A stretch of 64,000 bases of DNA from Clostridium sp. K13. GTDB lineage: Bacteria > Bacillota > Clostridia > Clostridiales > Clostridiaceae. Under the pieces are notes generated by a model. It was given only the letters and a program-made list of their open reading frames with translations. It was not told the DNA's origin and did not search any database. The position numbers were made by a program, and so were the translations under genes. This document shows positions 48,294 through 57,737 of this stretch, in pieces (within the stretch, counting starts at the first letter, position 1; each line of letters starts with the position of its first letter). Location: contig NZ_JAASHM010000003.1 of NCBI RefSeq assembly GCF_019734195.1, forward strand, positions 124,001-188,000, given 5' to 3'.

Positions 48294-48345
48294 AATATGG
48301 ATTGTATCTTTATACTTTTATATAAAGATACAATCCATATTAAAA
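48294..48345 (-). terminator. Terminator of the purine-oxidation operon
   Basis: Perfect 21-bp stem 48294-48314 / 48321-48341 (starts AATATGGATTGTATC), T-rich on the minus strand. Confidence 0.88.
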
Positions 48346-48374
48346 CAAATTTATATTCAAATTATAAATCCTTA

Positions 48375-49298
48375 TTATTTTAAAGCTGCTAATACTTTTT
48401 CACAAGTTACAGGCAATTCATAAAACCTAATACCAATAGCATCATATATAGCATTTAAAATAGCAGGAGCAGTTGGTAACATTACTGGTTCACCTAATCC
48501 TTTTGCTCCAAAAGGTCCTGTAGTCTCTTTTTCTTCAACAAAATATGATTTTACATCTGGCATATCCATAGATGTTGGAATTATATAATTGGAAAAGTTA
48601 GTGTTTTTAATTTTTCCCTTATTTAAGTTTATTTCCTCCATAAGAGCATATCCAACTCCCATTGAACATCCACCTTCTACTTGACCTTCGGCTAAGGTAG
48701 GATTAATAATTTTACCTGCATCATTAATAGCTATAATTTCTAACACATCTATTTTACCAGTTTCAGTATCTACTATAACAGTAGCTCTTTGTGCTCCAAA
48801 GGTATATGGCCAATAAGGATTTCCTTGACCATTTTTAGTATGGATAGTTGATGTAGTTGCTTTAAAATATCCATCTTCTGATATTGAAATATTATTTTTT
48901 ATCATATCCTCAAATATCTTATTAAGAATATCAGAAGAGGTAATTATTTCTGTTTCATTAGTAACTTTATTAATATTATTTCTTAATTTACTGCAAGCAT
49001 CTAAAACAGCATTACCAGTATTATAAGTTTGTCTACTAGCTGCTGCAGTGCCTGAGTCTAACATATATTTTGTATTAGTATTAATTATATTAATTAAGGC
49101 TTTATCTATATTCAAAGTCTTAGACGCTATTTGCCACATTATACTTTTCCCACCTGATCCTACATCAGATACTTCAACATAAATGTTAATGATTCCATCA
49201 CTTTTTATCTTAGCAGTTGCTCTTGATTCATCAGGAAATCCATTACCATAACCAGTACCATAAAAAATTGAGGCATATCCCACACCTTTCTTTTTCAT
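48375..49298 (-). CDS. Molybdenum hydroxylase, C-terminal half of the Mo subunit
   Basis: 307 residues equal to the second molybdopterin-binding half of xanthine-dehydrogenase-type large subunits: YVEVSDVGSGGKSIMWQIAS, DSGTAAASRQTYNTGNA, EGQVEGGCSMGVGYALME and FGAKGLGEPVMLPTAPAI with the catalytic Glu. It has its own ribosome site (AAGGAG) and ATG, 12 bases after the stop of the N-terminal half. A natural two-gene split is known for Eubacterium barkeri nicotinate dehydrogenase. The last gene of the operon. Confidence 0.82.
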   Translation of the reverse strand: MKKKGVGYASIFYGTGYGNGFPDESRATAKIKSDGIINIYVEVSDVGSGGKSIMWQIASKTLNIDKALINIINTNTKYMLDSGTAAASRQTYNTGNAVLDACSKLRNNINKVTNETEIITSSDILNKIFEDMIKNNISISEDGYFKATTSTIHTKNGQGNPYWPYTFGAQRATVIVDTETGKIDVLEIIAINDAGKIINPTLAEGQVEGGCSMGVGYALMEEINLNKGKIKNTNFSNYIIPTSMDMPDVKSYFVEEKETTGPFGAKGLGEPVMLPTAPAILNAIYDAIGIRFYELPVTCEKVLAALK

Positions 49299-49310
49299 AT
49301 AAACTACTCC

Positions 49311-50552
49311 TTACAAATTAACTTTATCAATAGAAGCTAATTTTTCTATACATTTACTAATTCCAATGCTTTCTTCTAGCTTTTGACCTGTTGCCGTATA
49401 GCTTCCACATTTTAAAGTATTAATATTTCTAAATTTTAATGGATGAATATTAAGTTTTTCTGCTAATATGTCCATTTGTGACTCGTGAGCTACTGGTACT
49501 TGCGCCGCACCAAACCCCCTCATTGCACCGGAAAATGGATTATTTGTATAAACAGCATAACCTTTTATATCTACATTTGGAATTTCATACGGTCCTGTTG
49601 CATGTACTGCTGCTTTTCTCACAACATTCATACCCCAAGAGGCATAAGCCCCTGTATCTGCATATATTCTAGCCTTTAATACCATTAATTTCCCATTATT
49701 ATCAACACCTGTTTTATAATACATTTTCATTGGATGTCTCTTACTATGTGAAATAGTAGATTCTTCTCTAGAATAAATTACTTTAACAGGTCTTTTAGTA
49801 ATATAAGATGCAATAGCTGCATGACATTGTGGATTTATATCTTCTCTGCCTCCAAATGCACCACCAATAGTCATATTAATAACATTAACTTGATTTTCTT
49901 TAATATTAAGACATCTTGCTATTTCTTCCCTATCATAATGTGGATATTGTGTTGCAACATATAAGTCTATTGTGTTATCACTTTTATAATTGGCAATAGC
50001 TACTTCAGGCTGCATAAAGGCATGCTCAGCCATTTGTGTAGAATATGTGTTAACAGTTATAAACTTAGATTTTTTAAATCCCTCTTCAATATTACCTTTT
50101 TTAATTTCTATGTCATATAAAATATTACTTTTTTCACCTAAAATAGGAGCATCACTTTTTAAAGCATCTTCTATTGTAAATATACCTTCATATTCTTCAT
50201 ATTCTATACTAACTTTTTCTAAGGCATTTTCTAAGCTCTTCTTATCCTTAGCTATAACTAATACTATACAATCACCAATTCTTTTTATTATATCCTTAAC
50301 TAGTATAGGTATATCCTTAAAAACTACTCCATGACTAATTTCACCCGGTATCCCTTTATAGTCAATAACATCAATTACACCATCTAACATTTTAATTTCT
50401 TGTATATTTACAGATTTAACTCTTCCATATGCAATAGAACTTCTCTTAACTCCTGCATAAAGCATGTTTTCAAACTCTAAATCATCTGGAAATATTGCTC
50501 TCCCTAATACTTTTTCATATGCATCTGGCCTTATTACACTTTTACCAACCAA
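49311..50552 (-). CDS. Molybdenum hydroxylase, N-terminal half of the Mo subunit
   Basis: 413 residues: the hammerhead domain (VIRPDAYEKVLGRAIFPDDL, VDVIDYKGIPG) and first molybdopterin domain (MTIGGAFGGREDINPQ, NNPFSGAMRGFGAAQVPVAHE). It ends at IEKLASIDKVNL, where homologues continue into the second half. Start TTG 50552 behind GGAGGTG. Together with the next gene it makes about 720 residues, close to a one-piece Mo subunit. Confidence 0.82.
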   Translation of the reverse strand: MVGKSVIRPDAYEKVLGRAIFPDDLEFENMLYAGVKRSSIAYGRVKSVNIQEIKMLDGVIDVIDYKGIPGEISHGVVFKDIPILVKDIIKRIGDCIVLVIAKDKKSLENALEKVSIEYEEYEGIFTIEDALKSDAPILGEKSNILYDIEIKKGNIEEGFKKSKFITVNTYSTQMAEHAFMQPEVAIANYKSDNTIDLYVATQYPHYDREEIARCLNIKENQVNVINMTIGGAFGGREDINPQCHAAIASYITKRPVKVIYSREESTISHSKRHPMKMYYKTGVDNNGKLMVLKARIYADTGAYASWGMNVVRKAAVHATGPYEIPNVDIKGYAVYTNNPFSGAMRGFGAAQVPVAHESQMDILAEKLNIHPLKFRNINTLKCGSYTATGQKLEESIGISKCIEKLASIDKVNL

Positions 50553-50577
50553 CCTTACACCTCCAAAAGCATTAGAT

Positions 50578-51054
50578 TTATTTACTTTTTATTTTTTCTT
50601 CTGCTAAAATAACAGCTTGAATTATCTTCTTATATCCTGTACATCTACACAAGTTTCCTGATAAAGAAGACTTAATTTCCTCTTCATTAGCATTTGGATT
50701 TTTATCTAATAATGCTTTTGCACTTAGTATCATACCTGGTGTACAGTATCCACATTGAACTGCACCAACCTCCATAAATGCTTCTTGTATTGGATGTAAC
50801 TTATTATTATCTGATACACCTTCAATTGTTATTACATTTTTTCCATCTACAGAAGAGGCTAACATTAAGCATGAGTTTATGGTTTTACCCTCTACAATAA
50901 CTGTACACGCACCACATTCACCCTCACCACAACCTTCTTTAGTTCCTTTTAACTTTAATTCTTCTCTTAAGAAATCAATTAATCTTAATGATGGATCAAT
51001 ATCTTTATCATAATTAACTCCATTTACATTAATAGAAACTTTAATACTAAACAC
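50578..51054 (-). CDS. Molybdenum hydroxylase iron-sulfur subunit (first set)
   Basis: 158 residues with two [2Fe-2S] sites: CGEGECGACTV with the later NSC in the plant-ferredoxin-like part, and CGYCTPGM with NLCRCTGYKKI in the helical part. Passes electrons from the Mo centre to the FAD subunit. Its start overlaps the end of the FAD-subunit gene by 8 bases, so translation is coupled. Confidence 0.9.
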   Translation of the reverse strand: MFSIKVSINVNGVNYDKDIDPSLRLIDFLREELKLKGTKEGCGEGECGACTVIVEGKTINSCLMLASSVDGKNVITIEGVSDNNKLHPIQEAFMEVGAVQCGYCTPGMILSAKALLDKNPNANEEEIKSSLSGNLCRCTGYKKIIQAVILAEEKIKSK

Positions 51055-51925
51055 CTTCTATCTTTAATGCATTATACAAAGCATTTTTATATGCACCTTT
51101 AACAGCTTCCTTTTTAAAATTCACAGTACTTCTTCCTTTTATGCTATTATAAACTGCTTCTTCTAAAAGATTTAAAACCTTATCATTAAATAGAACACTC
51201 TTATTTTCATTTATAACTAAATTTTTAATGCTTTCAACTTTAAATGGTACTTTTCCTGCAGCACCTATAACTACATTTATATCATTAATTATAGAATTAT
51301 CCATTGATATACTAACAGCAACACTTATCCTAGCTATTGCTAATGAATTTCTCTTACCAAGCTTATAATATCCACTTATACTATTATCTTTAGGTATAAT
51401 GAATTTTGTTATTATTTCATCATTTCTTAAATGTTCAATATTATAGTTTTTAAAATACTCTGCTAATTTTATTACCCTAGTTTCATTAGATGATTCCAAT
51501 ACAATTTCACTATTTAAGGACATTAAACAAGGAATTGAATCTGCTGCTGATGCTCCATTTGCAACATTCCCACCTATAGTAGCAGCATTTCTTATTTGAG
51601 GAGATCCCATAGCTTTGCTACATTCATATAAAGAAGTAAAATTTCTTCTTATTATTTCACTTTCATATAACTCACTAAAAGTTACCATAGCTCCAATAGA
51701 AATAAACCCCTCTTCTTCTTTAATATTTTTTAATTCATCTATACTACCTATATCAATTAAACTATTAGGTGTTTTTTTATTTTTTCTAATATCAATAATT
51801 AAATCTGTTCCACCAGCCAAAATATTTGTACATTTCTCACTCTTTAATAACTTTTTTGCTTCATCTAAAGTATTTGGTTTAAATATTTTAATCAAAGACT
51901 CACCACTCTTTACTTTAATAAGCAT
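51047..51925 (-). CDS. Molybdenum hydroxylase FAD subunit (first set)
   Basis: 292 residues: FKPNTLDEAKKLLKSEKC, AGGTDLIIDIRK and MGSPQIRNAATIGGNVANG of the FAD-binding CO-dehydrogenase-flavoprotein fold. ATG 51925 has no clear ribosome site. A TTG at 51895 would give the usual family start (IKIFKPNTLDEA) and may be the true start. Receives electrons from the Fe-S subunit and reduces NAD or another acceptor. Confidence 0.88.
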   Translation of the reverse strand: MLIKVKSGESLIKIFKPNTLDEAKKLLKSEKCTNILAGGTDLIIDIRKNKKTPNSLIDIGSIDELKNIKEEEGFISIGAMVTFSELYESEIIRRNFTSLYECSKAMGSPQIRNAATIGGNVANGASAADSIPCLMSLNSEIVLESSNETRVIKLAEYFKNYNIEHLRNDEIITKFIIPKDNSISGYYKLGKRNSLAIARISVAVSISMDNSIINDINVVIGAAGKVPFKVESIKNLVINENKSVLFNDKVLNLLEEAVYNSIKGRSTVNFKKEAVKGAYKNALYNALKIEGV

Positions 51926-51946
51926 TTAATATTTAAATTTACATTA

Positions 51947-53227
51947 TTATATATTAGGCTCCTTAATAATATTTCCACAAACATATCTTTCAACAATATT
52001 ATTAGAACTACCTATATAAATAAACTTTTGTAATCTTTCTTCTAAAGAAAGATTATTTTCAATTAATAAATCACTATCATCTATAACTAAAGCATCAAAA
52101 TCATAACCTTCTTCAAAACTACCAACTTTGCCAAAGAACTTGCCTCCACCCTTAGTTGCTAAATAAAACAATTCGGCTGTTGTAAGTTTTTCTTCAACCT
52201 TATTGCTATTAAGCCATTTCAAGTTAGATACTTGTGCAGAAGAAGCTATTACTTCTGGTATTGACAATGTATGTCCACCTGATATATCTGAAGCTAATCC
52301 AACATTGACTTTTCTTTCAATTACTCTTCTAATTGGTGCTATTCCACTAGATAAGTTTAAATTAGAAGTTGGACAATGAGCTATAAATGTTCTCTTCTTT
52401 TTTAATAAATCTATTTCTGATTCATTGACTAATACGCAATGAGCCATTATACACTTATTATCTTTTAATAAATTTGACTTATTATATACTTCGGCATAAT
52501 TCTTACATTCAGGATGAAGACTTTTAACTAACTCTATTTCACCATAATTTTCACAAAGGTGAGATTGTACTGGTATATCATATTTATTTGCTATTTCACC
52601 TAAACTTTTTAGAAGATCAAAGCTACAAGTTGGAACAAATCTTGGAGTTATTATTGGCTTTACTAATTTATACTTATCTTTATACTCATTTACTATTTCA
52701 AGAGTATCTAAAATAGATGTATTAGTTTCTTCTTTTAATTCATCTGGACATTCCCTATCCATATTAACTTTTCCTATATAAGCTCCTAATCCTGATTTAT
52801 TAAATAAATCTAAAAGCAACTTTGTACTATCCTTATGAATTGTATTAAATATACAACATCTAGTTGTACCAACACTCCATATCTTATTTATTAACTTCTT
52901 ATATACTTTTTCAGCATATTGCAAATCATAATATTTTTCTTCTTCAGGAAATGTATACTTATTTAACCAAGGAATTAACTCCTTATCTAATCCTAATCCC
53001 ATATTAGGAAATTGTGGTGCATGTAAATGCAAATCAACAAATCCAGGAATAATTAATTTATCACCATAGTCCTTAACATTTATATCTTTATAATTTAATG
53101 GTAATTCATTATAAATCCCTTTAACTTTTTCATCTTCTATAATAATTATTCCTTTACTTATAACTTCATATTTTCCAAATTCTTTTGTATATATTATATT
53201 TCCTTTTACTCCATAAACGTTTTTCAA
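51947..53227 (-). CDS. guaD: Guanine deaminase
   Basis: 426-residue amidohydrolase converting guanine to xanthine. Metal ligands in GFVDLHLHAPQFPNMG, SHLCENYGE, MAHCVL and SDISGG; the PWLNKYTFPEE segment is diagnostic of guanine deaminase. Start TTG 53227 behind GGGGAG. Lying between two xanthine-dehydrogenase-type enzymes, it feeds xanthine directly to them. Confidence 0.92.
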   Translation of the reverse strand: MKNVYGVKGNIIYTKEFGKYEVISKGIIIIEDEKVKGIYNELPLNYKDINVKDYGDKLIIPGFVDLHLHAPQFPNMGLGLDKELIPWLNKYTFPEEEKYYDLQYAEKVYKKLINKIWSVGTTRCCIFNTIHKDSTKLLLDLFNKSGLGAYIGKVNMDRECPDELKEETNTSILDTLEIVNEYKDKYKLVKPIITPRFVPTCSFDLLKSLGEIANKYDIPVQSHLCENYGEIELVKSLHPECKNYAEVYNKSNLLKDNKCIMAHCVLVNESEIDLLKKKRTFIAHCPTSNLNLSSGIAPIRRVIERKVNVGLASDISGGHTLSIPEVIASSAQVSNLKWLNSNKVEEKLTTAELFYLATKGGGKFFGKVGSFEEGYDFDALVIDDSDLLIENNLSLEERLQKFIYIGSSNNIVERYVCGNIIKEPNI

Positions 53228-53256
53228 ATTTAAATCTCCCCTTAATAAATATTTAA

Positions 53257-53733
53257 TTATTTTTTCTGCAAAGATTTTTTAGTAGCCTTAAATATTTTTT
53301 GATATCCTGTACATCTACATAAATGACCTGATATCTCTCTTTTAATTTCTTCATCTGTATATTCCTTACCACTATTAACTAATGATGTTGTTGTTAAAAC
53401 AAGACCTGGTGTACAAAAACCACATTGAATAGCACCTTCATCTACATAAGCTTGCTGAACTTTACTAAGCTTTCCATCTTTAGCTACACCTTCAATAGTT
53501 AATATTTTCTTTTTATCTGCCCATATAGCAAGATAAATACATGAATCTATAGGAACACCATCTATTAAAACAGTACACGCCCCACATTCACCAACGGAAC
53601 AACCTCTTTTTACTCCAGTTAAAAATAACCTATTTCTTAATACATCAAGAAGAGACTCTCTAATATCTACTTCTAAATTATATTCAATATCATTTACTAT
53701 TAAATTAATTTTTTTCATAATAGATTGACTCAT
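53257..53733 (-). CDS. Molybdenum hydroxylase iron-sulfur subunit (second set)
   Basis: 158 residues; CSVGECGACTVLIDG, then CGFCTPGLVLT and HLCRCTGYQKI bind two [2Fe-2S] clusters. It starts one base after the FAD gene's stop (GAGGT site inside that gene). Paralogue of 50578-51054, similar length but clearly diverged. Confidence 0.9.
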   Translation of the reverse strand: MSQSIMKKINLIVNDIEYNLEVDIRESLLDVLRNRLFLTGVKRGCSVGECGACTVLIDGVPIDSCIYLAIWADKKKILTIEGVAKDGKLSKVQQAYVDEGAIQCGFCTPGLVLTTTSLVNSGKEYTDEEIKREISGHLCRCTGYQKIFKATKKSLQKK

Positions 53734-53734
53734 A

Positions 53735-54607
53735 TCACTTTACCTCACTTTTTATATACTCATCATTTAAAATCCTTTTGATTAAGGTACTTATCAGATG
53801 CAACCTATAATCTCTAGAACCTCTCCATGAGTTTCTTGGATTAGAATCAAGCTTTGCTAATTCAGCAATTTTATTAATTACTTCATTATTTATATCTTTT
53901 CCTATAGCAAAGTTTTCTGCTGTTTTACATCGTATAGGTGTTGGAGATGCTACCCCTAAAGAAATCCTTAAATCTTTAAATATACTATTTTCTATCTCAT
54001 ATAAAACAGCTACACCTAACATTGATATATCAAGAGCTTTTCTATTAGAAAATTTTATATATTTTCCTTTTTTTTCTTTATAATCTTCTTCTTTTATTAA
54101 TATTTCAGTCAAAATTTCATTTTCCTTAATTTTAACTTTACCTGGTCCCTCATAAAAATCTGTAATATTAACTATTCGCTCACCATTTAAACTTTTAATC
54201 TTAAGTAATGCATTAAGAGAAAATAAAGCTGGTGCACTATCAGCTGAAACTGCTCCATTACATACATTTCCACCTATAGTTGCCATATTCCTTATTTGTG
54301 GACCTCCCATAGATACAGCTGCTTCACTTAATATTGGAATACAGGTATTAATTATATCATTTCTAAATATATCTGAAAATGTTACAGCTGACCCTATAGA
54401 AATTGTATTATCTTCTAAAACCTTAATTTCTTTTAAAGAGTTTATATTCTTTATACTTAAAAGCTCTGCATCATTCATTTTTCCATGATGTAATTTTATT
54501 AATACATCAGTTCCACCACATATTATCTTTAAGCCTTTATTATCATCTAACTCTTTTAAAGCTTCATTTAAAGATAAAGGCTCTTTTATTTCCTTTATAT
54601 CAAACAT
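53735..54607 (-). CDS. Molybdenum hydroxylase FAD subunit (second set)
   Basis: 290 residues; CGGTDVLIKLHHGK, MGGPQIRNMATIGGNVCNGA. Same family as 51047-51925. Behind AAAGGAGGGAG. The motif AVSADSAPALF corresponds to the substrate/FAD segment of the xanthine dehydrogenase medium subunit. Confidence 0.9.
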   Translation of the reverse strand: MFDIKEIKEPLSLNEALKELDDNKGLKIICGGTDVLIKLHHGKMNDAELLSIKNINSLKEIKVLEDNTISIGSAVTFSDIFRNDIINTCIPILSEAAVSMGGPQIRNMATIGGNVCNGAVSADSAPALFSLNALLKIKSLNGERIVNITDFYEGPGKVKIKENEILTEILIKEEDYKEKKGKYIKFSNRKALDISMLGVAVLYEIENSIFKDLRISLGVASPTPIRCKTAENFAIGKDINNEVINKIAELAKLDSNPRNSWRGSRDYRLHLISTLIKRILNDEYIKSEVK

Positions 54608-54623
54608 AAATACTCCCTCCTTT

Positions 54624-56915
54624 TTAAACTAAACCAACTTCTCTAAACTTTTCAAAAACACTTTGTGGATTCATAGGTAACTTATTTAGCGCTACTCCAG
54701 TTGCATCTAATACAGCATTTCTTATAGCTGGAGCAGGAGAAATAGTTGGATTTTCTCCTAAAGATTTTTGTCCAAAGCTACCTGCTGGGTCTGCCTCTTC
54801 CACAAAGTCTACACCAATCTTAGGAGTATCTAATATTGTTTGAATTTTATAATCTAATAAATTATTATTTAGTGGCTTACCTGTTTTTTTATCAAATAAC
54901 ATTTGTTCTGATAATGCATAACCAAGTCCCATACTTACTCCACCCTGAACTTGTCCTTCTGCAAGCTTATAGTTCATTATCTTTCCTGAATCATGAATAT
55001 TATATATTTCTAAAACTTCTATTTTTCCACTTTCAATATCTACTTCAACTTCTGCAAATGTTACACCATATGCAACAGCATTAATTCTTACATTTTCAGA
55101 AGTATCACTTGTTATTGGTTTAGCATTTATTCTGTCATAATAAGAATACATTGCTATTTCTGATAATGGACATAATATATCATTTAACTTTTTCTCTATT
55201 ATATTTCCATCCTCAATATCTAACTCTTCAACATTTAAACCAAACTTCTTACTTGCTATAGAAAGCACCTTTTCTTTTACTTCTTCTGCAGCCTTTTTAA
55301 CCGCTGCTCCTGTAACGAAAGTTTGTCTTGATGCATATGCACCTGTATCAAATGGAGTAATATCTGTATCCTGAGTTGTAACTATGTGAACATCTTTCAT
55401 ATCTAGGCCTAAAACTTCAGCTACCATTTGAGAAAAGACAGTATCACTACCTTGACCAATTTCAGTTGCACCAACTTGTAATTGTACAGATCCATCTTGA
55501 TTCATTACAATTCTTGCACCAGCAAGCTCTAAGGCTACAGGATGGGTACCAGAAAAATAACTAAAACAAGCCATTCCTAAACCTTTTCTCTTATTAGAGT
55601 TCTGATTCTTATATAATTCTTTTTTTTCATCCCATTTAATAAGCTCTTTTCCTCTTTCAATGCATTTATCTAATTCAAATGATCTTACTTTAATTCCACT
55701 TAAAGGATCAGTATGTCCAAGTGATATAAAGTTATCCTTTCTAAACTTTATTGAATCTATATTTAATTTTACTGCTATATCTTCAATATGAGCTTCTAAA
55801 GCAAAGCATACTTGTGGAATTCCATAGCCTCTCATTGCACCTGCTGTTGGTAAGTTTGTATATACTGTTTTAGGCTCAACTCTTATAGAATTAAAATTAT
55901 ATAATGGTCTAAATTTACTTGCTGCACTCATTGCAATTGAATGTCCATGAGATGCATAAGCTCCATTATTAACAATATTATCCATGTAAATACCAAGCAG
56001 TTTTCCTTCCTTAGAAACTGCGCTTTTAATATTAAACTTCATAGCATGTCTAGTTCTTGTATCAATAAAAACCTCTTCCCTACTTAGTGAAAATCTAACA
56101 GGTCGACCATTTACCGCTAAGGTCATAGCTGCAGTTAATGGCTCAATTATTACATCTTGCTTATTACCAAAACCACCACCAACATAAGGTTTAATTACTC
56201 TAATTCGTCCCCATGGTATATCTAATGCTTGACCTACAACTCTTCTAACTATATGAGGTATTTGAGTTGAAGTTACTATCACTATTCTGTCATTACTATC
56301 AACATAAGCATAGGCGGTTTGATTTTCAAGCTGACAATGTTGTACTATACTAGTTTCATATTCCCCTTCAAATATAAAGTCTGCATTCTTAAACTCATTA
56401 TCAATATCACCTATATCTATAACAGAAGAGGCAATTATATTATTTTTTCTATCTTCATGAATTTTAGGTGCATTTTCTTTAACTGATTCTTCCAGTACAA
56501 ATACAGATGGTAAAATTTCGTAATCAACCTTTATTAATTTTAATGCTTTGTCCGCTATAATTTCATCCTTGGCTACTACTGCTGCAATAGCATCTCCAAC
56601 TAGTCTAGCCTTATCAGTCAATATTAATCTATCTTCTACATCTCTATGTCCTGGATCTAATGAATAGGGATGACCTGCTGTTGCAAATTTTACCCTTGGT
56701 AAATCTTTAGATGTTATTATTGCATATACTCCATCTAATTTAGATGCTTCCTCTACATTTATATTTTTAACATATGCATGTGCATAAGGACTTCTAAGTA
56801 CTTTTCCAACAAGCATATCCCTTTCAATAAAATCATCTGTATACTTAGCTTTTCCTGTTACTTTTGCAACAGCATCAACCCTATTTATATCGCTACCTAA
56901 AATTTTATTAGACAT
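54624..56915 (-). CDS. Xanthine dehydrogenase-type Mo subunit, one piece
   Basis: 763 residues. Hammerhead domain (VDAVAKVTGKAKYTDDF), first Mo domain (KPYVGGGFGNKQDV, AGAMRGYGIPQV), second Mo domain (QVGATEIGQGSDTVFSQM) and catalytic Glu in GQKSLGENPTISPAPA. First gene of an eight-gene operon. ATG 56915 behind AGGGGTG is chosen over GTG 56930. Substrate is probably xanthine/hypoxanthine, because of guaD, but could be another purine. No XdhC-type maturation or MoCo genes are in the window. Confidence 0.88.
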   Translation of the reverse strand: MSNKILGSDINRVDAVAKVTGKAKYTDDFIERDMLVGKVLRSPYAHAYVKNINVEEASKLDGVYAIITSKDLPRVKFATAGHPYSLDPGHRDVEDRLILTDKARLVGDAIAAVVAKDEIIADKALKLIKVDYEILPSVFVLEESVKENAPKIHEDRKNNIIASSVIDIGDIDNEFKNADFIFEGEYETSIVQHCQLENQTAYAYVDSNDRIVIVTSTQIPHIVRRVVGQALDIPWGRIRVIKPYVGGGFGNKQDVIIEPLTAAMTLAVNGRPVRFSLSREEVFIDTRTRHAMKFNIKSAVSKEGKLLGIYMDNIVNNGAYASHGHSIAMSAASKFRPLYNFNSIRVEPKTVYTNLPTAGAMRGYGIPQVCFALEAHIEDIAVKLNIDSIKFRKDNFISLGHTDPLSGIKVRSFELDKCIERGKELIKWDEKKELYKNQNSNKRKGLGMACFSYFSGTHPVALELAGARIVMNQDGSVQLQVGATEIGQGSDTVFSQMVAEVLGLDMKDVHIVTTQDTDITPFDTGAYASRQTFVTGAAVKKAAEEVKEKVLSIASKKFGLNVEELDIEDGNIIEKKLNDILCPLSEIAMYSYYDRINAKPITSDTSENVRINAVAYGVTFAEVEVDIESGKIEVLEIYNIHDSGKIMNYKLAEGQVQGGVSMGLGYALSEQMLFDKKTGKPLNNNLLDYKIQTILDTPKIGVDFVEEADPAGSFGQKSLGENPTISPAPAIRNAVLDATGVALNKLPMNPQSVFEKFREVGLV

Positions 56916-57031
56916 CGATTCACCCCTCACCCTTCATTTTTCACCCTTATACTTTTTGTAAACTATATCAATATATATTAATTATAGTATATTACGACTA
57001 TTTGTTAAATACTACATAATAAGGTTCTATT

Positions 57032-57074
57032 TTATAAAAATGGTCTTCTTATAAAAATGGTCTTCTTATAAAAA
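57032..57074. repeat. 17-bp tandem duplication at a gene end
   Basis: Two exact units of TTATAAAAATGGTCTTC (57032-57048, 57049-57065) plus a 9-base partial third copy. The duplication determines the last codons and stop of the 166-residue protein gene. Confidence 0.8.
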
Positions 57075-57549
57075 GCCCTTCTGACTTAAACATATCCATA
57101 ACAAATCTTAACTCTGTACAACCAAAATCCATAACCTTTATACACCATGAACTTATTTCTATTCCAATCTTTAATTCATTAAATATAATATCCATTCTCT
57201 TATCTGGAACAGATAAATTGTAAATAACATCATCTATAAACCTATTTAAATCATTATTATAAGGCTCAAAAGATAAACTTTCTCCTTCTTCATGTATTAA
57301 TTTAAAAATATGACTATCATAAAGATATAATTTACTCATTGATAAAACAAATTTATTTAAAACATTATAGCTATTATTTTTTAATATAATAGTTTCAAAA
57401 TCCTTATACTTCTGAATATTCCCAACATTTCTAGGTAATATATCGATTGTGTACATATCTCTATATTGCTTTTGTTTATAACTATCACTTATTAGCTTTT
57501 GAAATAATACCTCTATTGCTTTAGATTCTCTACCATTGTTTTCACTCAT
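57049..57549 (-). CDS. Unknown cytoplasmic protein (166 residues)
   Basis: Helical, no membrane segment or cysteine motif; not recognised. Notable pieces are DMYTIDILPRNVGNIQKYKDF and LSFEPYNNDLNRFIDDVIYNL. A GAGGTGA ribosome site lies before ATG 57549. The stop falls in a 17-bp tandem repeat, so the C-terminus (IRRPFL) may be recent. Confidence 0.6.
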   Translation of the reverse strand: MSENNGRESKAIEVLFQKLISDSYKQKQYRDMYTIDILPRNVGNIQKYKDFETIILKNNSYNVLNKFVLSMSKLYLYDSHIFKLIHEEGESLSFEPYNNDLNRFIDDVIYNLSVPDKRMDIIFNELKIGIEISSWCIKVMDFGCTELRFVMDMFKSEGLFIRRPFL

Positions 57550-57675
57550 AAAAAAATCACCTCTAATATTTTTTTAACCTATAATATATTTATATTATTA
57601 AAAGAATAAAATATATTTATAACATTATTTTACTCTCTTTTATTAATTTATATTTAGTTTTAACATTACATATAA

Positions 57676-57736
57676 AAAAAGCGGAAGTACTCCTTGTTTT
57701 ATCTAAATGATATCAAAAAATACTTCCACTTTTTCT
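57676..57736 (-). terminator. nfo terminator
   Basis: About 14-bp stem (AAAAAGTGGAAGTA on the minus strand with its partner, one U-G pair) around a 32-base loop. Confidence 0.65.
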
Positions 57737-57737
57737 A

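Noticed and set aside
49478-49679. Open plus-strand frames inside the Mo-subunit and other operon genes
   Set aside because: They are antisense to well-supported domains, have no ribosome sites and show no family motifs.
57049-57074. 17-bp tandem repeat as an iteron-type origin
   Set aside because: Only two full copies, located at a gene end with no replication protein nearby.
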